From positions 37,132,640 through 37,196,639 of the forward strand of contig NC_058342.1 in assembly GCF_905475395.1 (NCBI RefSeq): a stretch of 64,000 nt of DNA. The letters are read 5' to 3'. Shown here in pieces: positions 50,673 to 62,681 of this stretch; position 1 is the first letter of the stretch; each line of letters opens with the position of its first letter. Under the pieces are notes generated by a model. The model did no database searches and was not told where the DNA came from. It worked only from the letters and a program-made list of their open reading frames with translations. The stretch is from Chrysoperla carnea (lineage: Eukaryota > Arthropoda > Insecta > Neuroptera > Chrysopidae). Made by a program: the position numbers and the translations under genes.

Positions 50673-51210
50673 TTTATACCATGTATATATGAAATATATC
50701 AAGGTATACTAAATTTAGTCCTAAGTTTATAACTAGAGTTTACAAATATTGATGCTACCAACAAAATTTTGGTACATGTATTCATAAAATCACCTAATTA
50801 GTCCATTTCCGTCTGTACGTCTACCCGTTTGCCATCACGATAACTCAATAACGAAAAGAGATACCGTGCTTAGGACGCAAAAAGTGAGATGGAGTTCGCA
50901 AATGAACAATAATGGTCAATTGAGTCTTGAATCCGTAGGATCCATCCTGTAAACCGTTTAAAAATTTAAATAAACTTCTATTTGAAACTTTTTTTCGTAA
51001 ACATCACAATTTACCCGTGAAAGCGCAAATTTAGTTAGGAACATAAGAACAAAGTATGTACTCACGTATTGTATTTGTGTGTAAGAGGAGTGACTATCTT
51101 TCTTTACTTGTATGACATAAAAAAAAACAAACGATTGCATAATCAACACTTTTTATACATGGTATTTAAACAATTAATGCAGTCAATTGTTTGTTTTCAT
51201 TTATAGTTTT
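50673..51210 (+). mobile_element. TATACATGGTAT element family, fullest copy
   Basis: Begins TTATACCATGTATATATGAA and, after about 480 bp, has the complementary TATACATGGTATTTAAACAA at 51154, then a shared tail to CAATTGTTTGTTTTCATTTA. The interior carries GTTTATAACTAGAGTTTAC, ACCTAATTAGTCCATTTCCG, GTCTTGAATCCGTAGGATCC and CCCGTGAAAGCGC. No protein is encoded. Other copies or pieces in this window are at 6888, 13005, 14400, 16228, 16905, 22440, 28990, 43676, 48920, 56245 and 57300. Confidence 0.7.
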
Positions 51211-54200
51211 AGTTAGGTGTACAATCAACACATATATGTTTATTTTGAATTATACCTCTGACTGTGTAATGTGTAACCAATCTATATACCTATGCTCATC
51301 GTTACTCTTGAGGTATTCGGCGACCGTGACTGTGACGGTGGCTGTCACCGTGGTCTACTAACAATCATACATTTTGTTTTTTGCTGCCGAAAGCCGGATC
51401 TCTCATAAACCATTTGAAATTTTTCATTTGTAATAAAATGTAAAAACGAATTTCCATTCTTTTGAATGAGCGTTTCCTAAACTTATGACCCCACGTACTC
51501 CTGTTGAAGTTCCCAGACGACAGCGAAGTCCATCCCCGTAAAGAAAAATTGGAAAATCTATACGGTTTTATTTTAACAAAAAGTTGGCAAATACTATATA
51601 GGTATGTTTTCGCAAATTGAGTTTACTTTAGAAGAAATTTTAACCTCAATTCTGATTCAAGTGATGGGAAAATCAGGATCCCACAACCTTGCCATACATT
51701 GTCATCTAAACTTAATGTGCATGCAAAATTTCAGCTCAATCGGAAAGCGGGAAGTGGATCAAATTTGACTTGCAAGATTTGATTACAGACAGAGAATAGG
51801 GGTGAAAGTAAATAAAAGCTTTTTATAATGTTTTATGGAGAGAAAGAATTTCTAAATCAGCTTCTCTAGTGACTTTTTGCCTCCGAGTTAAAGCTACGAG
51901 TCATATACCCAAATGATTGTTAACACAAACAGTAGGTGTAAAGTACACATGTAACAACACAGAACAGTGTTACACCCATCATAATAGACTAGGTAGTTGC
52001 ACGATGCTAGATGCTACAGAGTACAGATGTTTGTAAGACGTTAGATGTACAAAGACAAAGCTCACTACACTAAAAGCTCACTGATACTGATAATACAAAA
52101 ACAATCTATTCATTTTCCTATTTTAGTAAAGTCACACATTTTCTATAAGTATAAAATATTCTTATTCTAAGATAAGAACACATTCTCACATACTAAACTC
52201 TTCCCACCCCTCCCACTTCTTCGCGTGATTCACCCTCGTACCATACGAACTTGTTGCGTTTGTTAGTGCATACAGGTTTAGTACGGCGGCTAAATGGAAT
52301 TTGCATCCATCAAGTATGAAAAGTATAGCCGCAAATTGATGGAATAACATACTTGATTGATCGATATTGGACAAAACTTGCGGATAAAATCAAATTAACC
52401 CCCTCCCTATGTATAATTTGATACCTCCCACATCTAAGTGTCTCTTTATTGGTGAAATAATTAACTCAATTTACAATCAATTATTGTTTTATGATAGCTC
52501 CCTCTATATTCTAAAAGGACACCTATTAATTAAATGAGTTTGATAGGTCTGTGAATTCATTAATCTTTCTATTTTCCCAAAGCCATATCTTCTGAATTAG
52601 ACCTCAGATCGAAATAGCTTTAATAGCTTTTTCATTTGTCTTGATAACCTTAATTTACTTGTATAATTTTCTACTGTCAATAACAGAACACTCTGTATAT
52701 GATCTTCCGATATTAGGCAACAACCTGACATTTGGGTGCTCTCCTATAAATATTTATATTTGAATACGAGAAAGCCGTTCTGTGACTGTTTTGGTTCAGG
52801 CGGCCGTACTAATTTGTGCGAGGCATGTTTTTCGAGTTTAAACTTGTAAACATTATTTTATGTGTTAAAACAAAACATATGATTTTGTATGAAGCATTCA
52901 ATTAGAAAACATTCAACTCTTTCACCTCAATTGAACACCTCATCTAACTCAAAGCTTGCGAAATATTACGCGCTAAATATACTATAACGAGACCTGTTCT
53001 CATTACTTAATTTTACAATAATTATATCTTATAGGCAATATGTGTTACGTATATGTGATGGATTTTAGAATTTCTATAAGACGCCTGTTTTTCAGAGTAA
53101 AAATTGATTTTTTATAGACTATTTGGAATAATACGACAAACATTCAAATTACAGTCGAAACCTGTTATAACGTCGGTGCAGGGATCTGAAATTATTTAAG
53201 TAAATTAAGTATTTTTAAGTTAATTTAGTTTATTTGCTAATCAGTTTTCATTTCACTAAGGTAACGTCTGTCTAAGTCAACATTTTTACAAGCTTTTATT
53301 AATTTTCACTTGTCCGTTGTCTGTCTGTAATCAAATCTTACAAGTCAAATTTGATCCAATTCTCGGTTTCCGGTCTGAAATTTGACATGCAAGCTTAGTT
53401 TGGATAACAATACATGGTAAGGTTGTGGCGTAATTATTTTCCCATCGCTTCCACCATATTTGATATATATATACATTTTTTTAGTATTAAATTAAAAATT
53501 TTACATGTGCATGTAAAATTTCAGCTCAATCGGAAACCGGGAACAGACAGACACCGGGACAGGTGAAACTTAGTGATTGTTGGTCATTATAAGCGATATT
53601 GTATGATCGCATTCGGATTTAGTGTAAATCTGTCTTGTAATCAATTGATCGTTAACAGGGGTGTGGGTGTAAAGAATTTTGACTGTCGTGTGTAGTGTGG
53701 AAAAAGCTTTATGAAGTTGAAGTCCTGTAGATTGTCAATCAAATGATTTGCTGATAGGTTGGTTGCGTAGTCGTTTATATAGATAGATATATCTGTACAA
53801 TGTAGGTGATGTTTTGTGTCTACAACATCAATTCAAATATCAATTTGGTATTCTGACATATTAATGCATAATTTTTGTGCAAGTAAATAATATTAGTGTT
53901 TTAAATGTTAATGTTATTGTTAATGTTACGTGTTGATCCTTATTTGAATATTATAATTTACAATTTGTTATCACTTCTGTTATCAACTTATCATATCAAA
54001 TATTAAACATGTCTTTCAAATATTACCTACAATACAACACAATGCTTACAACGAAATCGGTTATTTTATTACGATGCAAATACATATGTGAACATACCCA
54101 TTACAAGATTTGGTAATTCTGACGAATCAAGACTAGACCAGTATTTTTTTTTTTACCAAAGTTTACCAGGTCTACCAGGTTTACCAAGGCTTGGATTGTG

Positions 54201-54289
54201 AATGAGCTTTTATTTGCTATAAAATGAAGTCCAAAGTAAGCCTTGGTATACGAACCCTTAGTTTATAAGGCTAATTTGACCCCAAATAT
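51211..54289. other. Non-coding DNA with several repeat pieces
   Basis: 51650-51800 and, reversed, 53280-53550 are copies of the CAAATATGGTGGAAG repeat. 52500-52700 is a half copy of the foldback at 12530. TTACAGTCGAAACCTG at 53150 resembles the end of the pogo-like element at 58533. The 62-codon minus frame at 52186-52374 shows nothing recognisable. Confidence 0.4.
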
Positions 54290-54539
54290 TCAAGTTTTAT
54301 TTGACGATAGAGCAAATAGATTTTAAGATATCGCTCATTTCAAAGCAATTTCATAAAATATCTCGAAAATTACTCATTTAATGATCAAATAAACACGATT
54401 TTTGTAATTTTCGGGTCAAAATTACCTTATAAACTTAGTTTCATCGAAATCGGAAACAAAAATTTTTTTTACACTTTTTGCAATTTGTAAAAATCGAAAA
54501 AATCATAAAAAATTCAAAAAAACACAATTTTTGTAATTT

Positions 54540-54933
54540 TTGGTTGGGTTGGGTTGGGTTGGGTTAGGTTGGGTTAGGTTGGGTTAGGTTGGGTTAGGTT
54601 GGGTTACGTTGGGTTAGGTTGGGTTAGGTTGGGTTAGGTTGGGTTAGGTTGGGTTAGGTTGGGTTACGTTGGGTTAGGTTGGGTTAGGCTGAGTTAGGCT
54701 GGGTTAGGCTGGGTTAGGTTGAGTTAGGTTGGGTTAGGCTGGGTTAGGCTGGGTTAGGTTGGGTTGGGTTGGGTTGGGTTGGGTTGGGTTGGGTTGGGTT
54801 AGGCTGGGTTAGGTTGGGTAAGGCTGGGTCAGGCTGGGTTAGGTTGGGTTGGGTTGGGTTGGGTTGGGTTGGGTTGGGTTGGGTTGGGTTGGGTTGGGTT
54901 GGGTTGGGTTGGGTTGGGTTGGGTTGGGTTGAG
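54540..54933 (+). repeat. TTGGG/TTAGG telomere-like tandem repeat, about 390 bp
   Basis: The left half is mostly the ten-base unit GGGTTAGGTT with variants (TTACG, TGAG, AGGCT). The right half, from about 54845, is nearly pure TTGGG. TTAGG is the usual insect telomere unit, so this is an interstitial array of telomere-like sequence or a related microsatellite. All G runs are on the + strand. Confidence 0.9.
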
Positions 54934-55662
54934 TGTGGGAGTGGGAGTGGGAGTGGGAGTGGGAGCGGGAGCGGGAGTGGGAGCAGGAGTGGGAGCGGGA
55001 GTGGGAGCGGGAGTGGGAGTGGGAGTGGGAGCGGGAGCAGGAGTGGGAGTTGGAGTGGGAGTGGGTGTGGGAGTGCTAGTTGGAGTTGGAGTGGGAGTGG
55101 GAGTGGGAGTAGGAGTGGGAGTGGGAGTGGGAGTGGGAGTTGGAGTTGGAGTGGGAGTTGGAGTGGGAGTGGGAGTGGGAGCGGGAGCAGGAGTGGGAGT
55201 TGGAGTGGGAGTGGGTGTGGGAGTGCTAGTTGGAGTTGGAGTGGGAGTAGGAGTGGGAGTGGGAGTGGGAGAGGGAGCAGGAGTGGGAGCAGGAGTGGGA
55301 GTTGGAGTTGGAGTTGGAGTGGGAGTGAGAGTGGGAGTGGGAGTGGGTGTGAGAGTGGGAGTGGGAGTGGGAGTGTGTGTGTGTGTGGGAGTGGGTGTGG
55401 GAGTGGGAGTGGGAGTGGGTGTGGGAGTGGGAGTGGGAGTGGGAGTAGGAGTGGGAGTGGGAGTGGGAGTGGGAGTGGGAGTAGGAGTGGGAGTGGGAGT
55501 GGCAGTGGGAGTGGCAGTGGGAGTGGGAACGGGAACGGGAGCGGGAGCGGGAGTGGATGTGGGAGTGGGAGTGGGAGTGGGAGTGGGAGTGGGAGTGGGA
55601 GTGGGAGTGGGAGTGGGAGTGGGAGTGGGAGTGGGGGTGGGAGTGGGAGTGGGAGTGGGAGT
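54934..55662 (+). repeat. GGGAGT hexamer microsatellite, about 730 bp
   Basis: Follows the previous array without a gap. The unit is GGGAGT with variants GGGAGC, GGAGTT, GGTGTG and GGAACG. Because the unit is a multiple of three, all frames stay open: (GS)n, (GV)n and (EW)n on one strand and (LP)n and (TP)n on the other. These 280-307-codon frames are by-products, not genes. Confidence 0.95.
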
Positions 55663-58600
55663 TTCATCTAATACCAAATTACCAAATAAACACTTTTAGT
55701 ACTTTTTCGATCAAAATTACGTTAGGATTCAGAAACTATAAACATAATTTGATTTTCAATTTGATGTTGGTACCTATCGAATCTTGTATGAATCGATAAT
55801 GATATGATTATCTAAACACTTGTTAGAACATTTTGACAACTATATCGAACAAAACTTTATAATTGATAAACTCCATTAGTTTTGATGTGAACATGTGGAT
55901 GGAAGGAACATGTGGTACCACATGGCAAATACTAGGACCAAATAAATATGTCCACCACTCCATCACATCATTTTTAAATGTATTTGTTTATCCTTCTGAT
56001 TAATTTAATTACGTAATCTTATCACAATTATCACTTCTATTGCTATCTTTTTTCGTTCTATCAATTAGTTTTTAAAACAATTTTAATAGGTTCCTAGGAG
56101 GACATGTTTTATTAAATCAAGCACCCAAATCCATAAAAAGCATAAATCAAACTAGGATCATTTAAGTATCAAGTGTCCTGAATGGTACCAATACAAAGTT
56201 GTTGAAAATGTACATTTTAATTACAAATTACATTTATTTAGAACTTGACTGAGTTAATTGTTGAAATACCATGTATAGACAGTGTTAATTACGCAATAGT
56301 TTGTTTTTTCACGTCATATAAGTAAAGAAAGATAGCCACTCTTACATACAAAGAAATAAGAGTATCTTTTTTCTCACTTATTCAGTGGATATGGTAAAAA
56401 ACAAACATATACATAGTATATGTAACGTATAAATTGAAAATATATGCAATACCTGTGTACATGTTTCAAACAAAAGTTGTTTTTTTTTCAAGACCTTGAC
56501 CTATGTTGCTAAATTACAAACTTAACTACACTTTTTAAGTTCTGAGCAATATTTTTAAATAGTAATTGATTATAAATTAGTTTTTGGAGTTAATGGAGTA
56601 AGATTATGCTTTCCTTTACCCGACCACACATTGCAAAATTTTGTAGATATGAGTATAATTGGTCTAAATTCGGAAGTTATTGTAAGCATAGAATGAAACT
56701 TTCTTAACAGGAATAATTGGCAGAACCTTTCAAACCTTTGTTGGCTTAGTTTTTGAATTTCATAAAACAGGAAATCATTAAAATATAATAAAATGAGGAT
56801 TAATTATCATTAATAATGCGTTAATTCAATCCCTTTCCCCTTTTAACTGATTTGAATTTAGGATTAACATTCTTTTTAATCTGTGGATTAACCAAAATTA
56901 AAAAGAAGCGTAGGTGTTTGTATTGCATCATTATTCTAACAAAGCCTTTGTAAGTATGGTAATATATTATCTAATAATATTTATTACATCGAAGAAAAAT
57001 TTTGTGTTACGGACTCATATTTACGGGGGTTGTAAAATAATATTCAAAATAGTTTATGGTTTGAAAATTTTAATTTATGGTCGGAAAATTTATTCCTATA
57101 AATACTCCAATTATTTTTATGGTTCTCATACGCAAAACAACGCACTTAAATTTATTCTAGATTTAGATTATGGGATGCGTATCAGTACGCGAATATGTTG
57201 CAGAACAGCTTACGTTTTTTTTTAAACACTCATCAACATATCACCCAAGCAGTGGCGACTTTCATACTAGTTATAAGTATAGCTGTTCATAACATCACCT
57301 AAAGAGTCTATTTCTGGTTTTCCAAAGAGTTAATTTCAGGATGTAAAAAGTGAGATTGAAGTTTTAAATAAGCAACATAGTTCAATTGGATCTTGGGTCC
57401 GTAGACCCATTTTGTAAACTCGTAAGGGTGAAAACTAGGTTAGAACATTATATGGGAATATCATTTATATGTGTGTGACACCACAGTCGTGCTATATTTA
57501 CACAACTGTAGCTATCTATGGGTGACTATCTTTCTTTACTTACATGATGTAAAAAAAAAACAAATTGCATAATTAACACTTTCTATACATGGTATTTTAA
57601 CAATTAACTCAGTCAATTGTTTGTTTTCACTTGTTTACTATAACGAAAAATTTTTATTCGAAATTCGACAAAGTACCACTGTTTTATTTTAAAATATATT
57701 GGACACATTTTTATCTGTGTGTATAAACATTATGGCTCACTGAAAGAATGTTTGGGGTTGATTTAAAACGAGGGGGTGGTTTTTTTTATAACTTTATTGA
57801 AAATATGTAACAATTTTTGTATATTTTTAAAAAATATCTTTTTTTTGCACTTAATAAATATTTTAAAAATAAACATGTGTCACCAAAATATGTGTCATGT
57901 TACACAAAATATGTGTCATGACACCACCGATTTATTTACTGAGCATATTTTAATTGAACAAGAACATTATTTAATTATTTTTGATTTTTACAGTCGTTCA
58001 CTTTTTTATTTTGAATCAGTGGAATTCTTAATATCAGATTAAATAATTCAATACTAAGATATGTTTGTTAAATGGAGAATCATCGAATGTTATATAATCA
58101 GGGTTTTGTAGTTATCAAAATATTCTTGTGAAAGTGAAGTTGGTTGTTATCCATTTAGGATCTGCCAATCCTGACGATGAATTCGAGCGTGGAATGGCGT
58201 TATTTTACCAAAATTTCGTTTGCCAAACCTTGTGCAAACCGTGCCCAAGGCGAATAAATCAATGCTTGATTTACCAGTCTTTACCCAAGATTGATTCTGT
58301 ATTATATTGCCAAACCTTGGTATGCGAGCTTTTTTTCTGAGCTTTATGAAGGCTAATGAACCAACTTTGTTGTCAAGTTTTATTCATGTTTTGTGCAGTT
58401 TTTCTCGCAATTTGTCACTGTCTTTTATGCTATTTGCCACTGTCTAGTATTATAATGAAAATTTTATGAAAAATTGCAAAAAATTAACTTTATTTATTGA
58501 TGATGGAATATTAATATTACTTATTTACTATTATACAGTCAAAACTGGCTATAGCGACATTAAATGGACCCACAATTATAGTTATTATAAGATATACCTA

Positions 58601-59073
58601 TTCTTATGAATATATCTTCTAAGAAAAAATTCGATAGAAGCTAATTTGGCGATACATTTACGAATTGGAGATGCTCCCAACGAGACCTTATGAAATTCCA
58701 TCTTCTCTGTTGACGATCTAGCTTTCCATTTCCAGTTTCAAGTTATGTTAGTTGAAAATTTGTTCCCTTGTATATGTTCAAAATAGTATATATTGGTCAT
58801 TATAGATGAAAGTAACAATTGGTTCTAATAACCAATTTGTCAGTATAGCCGATTTTGACTGTATTTACTTAAACTTTTCTAGAAGGTAATATTTATCAAA
58901 TCTATCGAGATTATTTTTTAAGCATATTCTCTGTGTATTGTAAGGTTAAAAAGGGCTTAATTGGTCTTAATATAAGAAAAGATAAATTACTTTTGAAAGA
59001 AAAGTGTGTGTGGTACTTTTGTACGCACGTAAGAAGTTATACCCGACTAGAAATTTTCACGTGCTCCCACTTG
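55663..59073. other. Non-coding DNA with repeat pieces
   Basis: 55663-55720 (CCAAATAAACACTTTTAGTA, then CGATCAAAATTACGTTAGG) resembles the flank left of the G-rich block. 56245-56530 (reverse) and about 57300-57640 (forward) are TATACATGGTAT family fragments. Frames at 56914-57225, 57776-58042 and 58128-58340 have no recognisable domain. At 57876-57925 the word AATATGTGTCATG recurs. Confidence 0.4.
58533..58863. mobile_element. Pogo/Tigger-like MITE (CAGTCAAAA ends), 331 bp
   Basis: Starts TACAGTCAAAACTGGCTATA and ends CAGTATAGCCGATTTTGACT followed by GTA: inverted ends beginning CAGTC, flanked by TA. CAGTC-type ends with TA target duplications are typical of the pogo/Tigger branch of Tc1/mariner elements. 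No transposase is present. Fragments of similar ends are at 53150 and 35195-35225. Confidence 0.7.
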
Positions 59074-60366
59074 TGCAGTGAAGCACAAGTCATTGTATTT
59101 TAGTATGACTTGTGGAGTGAAGCACAAGTCATAGTATTTTACTATGACTTGTGTAGTGGAGCACAAGTCATTGTATTTTACTATGACTTGTGTAGTTAAG
59201 CACAAGTCATTGTATTTTACTATGACTTGTGTAGTTAAGCACAAGTCATTGTATTTTACTATGACTTGTGTAGTTAAGCACAAGTCATAGTATTTTACTA
59301 TGACTTGTGTAGTGGAGCACAAGTCATTGTATTTTACTATGACTTGTGTAGTGGAGCACAAGTCATTGTATTTTACTATGACTTGTGTAGTTAAGCACAA
59401 GTCATAGTATTTTACTATGACTTGTGTAGTGGAGCACAAGTCATTGTATTTTACTATGACTTGTGTAGTTAAGCACAAGTCATTGTATTTTACTATGACT
59501 TGTGTAGTTAAGCACAAGTCATTGTATTTTACTATGACTTGTGTAGTTAAGCACAAGTCATTGTATTTTACTATGACTTGTGTAGTTAAGCACAAGTCAT
59601 AGTATTTTACTATGACTTGTGTAGTGGAGCACAAGTCATTGTATTTTACTATGACTTGTGTAGTGGAGCACAAGTCATTGTATTTTACTATGACTTGTGT
59701 AGTTAAGCACAAGTCATAGTATTTTACTATGACTTGTGCAGTGAAGCACAAGTCATAGTATTTTACTATGACTTGTGGAGTGGAGCACAAGTCATAGTAT
59801 TTTACTATGACTTGTGTAGTGGAGCACAAGTTACAGTATTTTACTATGACTTGTGGAGTGGAGCACAAGTTACAGTATTTTACTATGACTTGTGGAGTGG
59901 AGCACAAGTCATAGTATTTTACTATGACTTGTGTAGTTAAGCACAAGTCATTGTATTTTACTATGACTTGTGTAGTGGAGCACAAGTCATTGTATTTTAC
60001 TATGACTTGTGTAGTGGAGCACAAGTCATTGTATTTTACTATGACTTGTGTAGTTAAGCACAAGTCATAGTATTTTACTATGACTTGTGTAGTGGAGCAC
60101 AAGTCATTGTATTTTACTATGACTTGTGTAGTTAAGCACAAGTCATTGTATTTTACTATGACTTGTGTAGTTAAGCACAAGTCATTGTATTTTACTATGA
60201 CTTGTGTAGTTAAGCACAAGTCATTGTATTTTACTATGACTTGTGTAGTTAAGCACAAGTCATTGTATTTTACTATGACTTGTGTAGTTAAGCACAAGTC
60301 ATTGTATTTTACTATGACTTGTGGAGTGGAGCACAAGTCATAGTATTTTACTATGACTTGTGGAGT
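59074..60366. repeat. 39-bp hairpin satellite, about 33 tandem monomers
   Basis: Each monomer is CACAAGTCATAGTA, TTT, TACTATGACTTGTG plus an 8-base spacer: a 14-bp stem with a 3-base loop. Most copies have CATTGTA in the left arm, giving one mismatch; others are perfect. Spacers vary among TAGTTAAG, TAGTGGAG, GAGTGGAG, GAGTGAAG and CAGTGAAG. The order of variants recurs 17 monomers (663 bp) apart: the region from 59401 matches that from 60064. Since 39 is a multiple of three, a 429-codon frame stays open on the minus strand (60336-59047, 13-residue repeat QVIVKYNDLCLTT); this is probably a by-product. No promoter or related flanking gene is seen. Confidence 0.95.
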
Positions 60367-62681
60367 AATAATAATTTATAAATAATATAAACAAATAATA
60401 CATACTACAATTAGCTTACTAAAGTATTGACACCATACTTAAATATTTTTACCATCAAAACCAGTTACATTTTTTTCCCTTTATGGCACATTTTTTTATG
60501 GAAGCACCCATATTTTAGGTATTAAATTCATTCAAATAATTTGTTTGGCTGGATATGCAGCTCATTCTAACAACACAATTTTCAATAGTTTTTTATTCAT
60601 TGAGCTTGTGCTAACTTTTAGAGTTACTTAGTCATTTTCGTGTGTACCTGACTTCCGTAAATTATAGTCCAACAGACTAGGAGTTTTTAAAATTTTATTA
60701 AATGAAGTTTTGTTGGTGTAAATATTAAATTTTGTTCAGCAGGAATATAATAATCACACTTTTTAAACTTTAGACCTCCGAGTGGCGAAACTGTAAACTT
60801 CACCCCAAATAGTGGGTAAATAATTCAACCAAAAAAAGGTTGTACGGGAATAAAAACGCATTATAATGATAGGTTTTTAGGTGTCGTAATCCCTACCTAA
60901 AAAATTGTCCGATTCTAAACTTTGAGCAATTGAATTTGAGCTCTTATAATTTTTCTTTACAGTTGTAGCTATACATTTCAAGTTTTTCTTAAAAAATAAT
61001 AAAATATATAAATATTAGAAAATGTATAAATGTTTAGAAAATTGTTGGAAATATTTATAAAATAGAAAGTATTTTAAGAAATAAAAGAAATATGTTATTT
61101 TTGATTTCTCGATACGGGATTCTAAAAATACATGACTAAGGAAGGCTGCGATGTCTTTTGTTTCAAATAAAAATATTGTATTTAGCTTCAATAATAAACT
61201 TTTCTACTAAGAAGAGGTGAAAATAGAAGAAAATGGTATCAAATGTAACCGTATAAATGTATCATACACCACATTTGATTTTCCAAGGAAACAAAAAAAA
61301 AACAAAATCAAATAAAATAAAGAGAAAAAATTGGCTTTAAGTAACATGAAAAATTCTACAAAGACGCTAGCATACGTCACACGTGTGTGGATAAAATCAT
61401 TTTCATCAAAGCTGAAACCTTGTTAGATATTTTCTTATGTTTTCCAACGAACAAATATAATATCTTCCTTTAGAGTTTTCTTCTTTGATTTCCACCCTTT
61501 CATGCCCGATACAATAGAAGGAAATTGTATTTTCCACTTAAACTTTATGTTAATTTCGTACAATTGAATGAAGATCATTAGGCTTCTATATATGACACCC
61601 CCGTCGAAAAAAAAATTTCGTAAATTAAATATGAAAAGTTTTATCAACAGGTGAAAAATGATTTTGCTCATTTGATTGGTGAATTTATATACTATATATG
61701 TATATATTTTCATATTATACATATGTATTGTGGAAAATGTTATACAGAATAGTATATAACGATGGTAGAAAAACCACTCCCCCTTATTCGATATCATTTA
61801 GTATATAAGAATGAAAATCTTCGATGCGATCACACATTTTCACTTGAAAGTTCTTGAAGATCTCGAAGTTTTTCCTAACTAAAAACGGGTGTACATTGTT
61901 TTTATATAATATTCATATTCAACAAGTATAAATTTTCATTCCTTTAATATTCATGTAAGTACAACTTTATGATTTTTCTCATATTTTTTTATGCATTTTA
62001 AATTTCTTTCATGACTTGCATTCGTAATTCGATACTTACAACTCACTCTTAGTCTTAACTCAGTTTAATCTTTCTCAATCACTTCTGTGGGATGACAAAT
62101 AACAAAAAAAAAACTTTTTTAATTAAACTCGATAAAAAAATTTCCAAGCCGAGTTGTATTCTCAAACCAGAAAATTGTGTTACATAACTCAATTATGAAA
62201 ATTCATTAAAATTAATCACGCAACATATGAAAATGTTCTCATTAAAAAGACAACGGAAATGAATTTTATCAAGGTTTTAACACTTCATTTTCTTTTTTCT
62301 TTATAATTTTTCTTTTCTTTTTTTGAGAATATAATTTCCGTTTAGATTTTTTAATTATATGCTTTTTCAATTTTGTGGTTTTAAGTACTTATTAGTTAGT
62401 ATTGGGGTATGAAGTGGGGTAGTGAATACGGGGTAGTGCGCGGTATCTTCTCTTGTTGCTTGATTTATTAAATATTAACGTTGTGTTAATTAACAGTTAT
62501 TTCTTGTTTATAATAAAATCAGGGTTGTCCTGACTCTGATTAGTTTTAAATATAATTAAAATACGTTTTTCGATCTACAATTAAACGGACCATAATCATT
62601 CTTGCTTTTATTATTTATTTATTTTATTATATTATATTAAAAATTGCATGATTTTTCATTTTTTTTGCATTTTTTGTTAAC
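60367..62681. other. AT-rich non-coding DNA
   Basis: No exon or RNA gene was recognised. The 120-codon minus frame at 61435-61797 is low-complexity and rich in Ile, Phe and Tyr, as expected from AT-rich non-coding DNA. A less AT-rich stretch at 62400-62460 (GGGGTATGAAGTGGGGTAG) has no identified role. Confidence 0.4.

Noticed and set aside
54744-55677. Four overlapping 280-307-codon proteins of (LP)n, (TP)n, (GS)n and (GV)n type
   Set aside because: They are all translations of one hexamer microsatellite whose unit length is a multiple of three; no promoter, no non-repeat domain.
59074-60366. CRISPR-like array
   Set aside because: The repeats are palindromic and regularly spaced, but the 'spacers' are only 8 bases, nearly identical, and the DNA is an intron-bearing animal genome.
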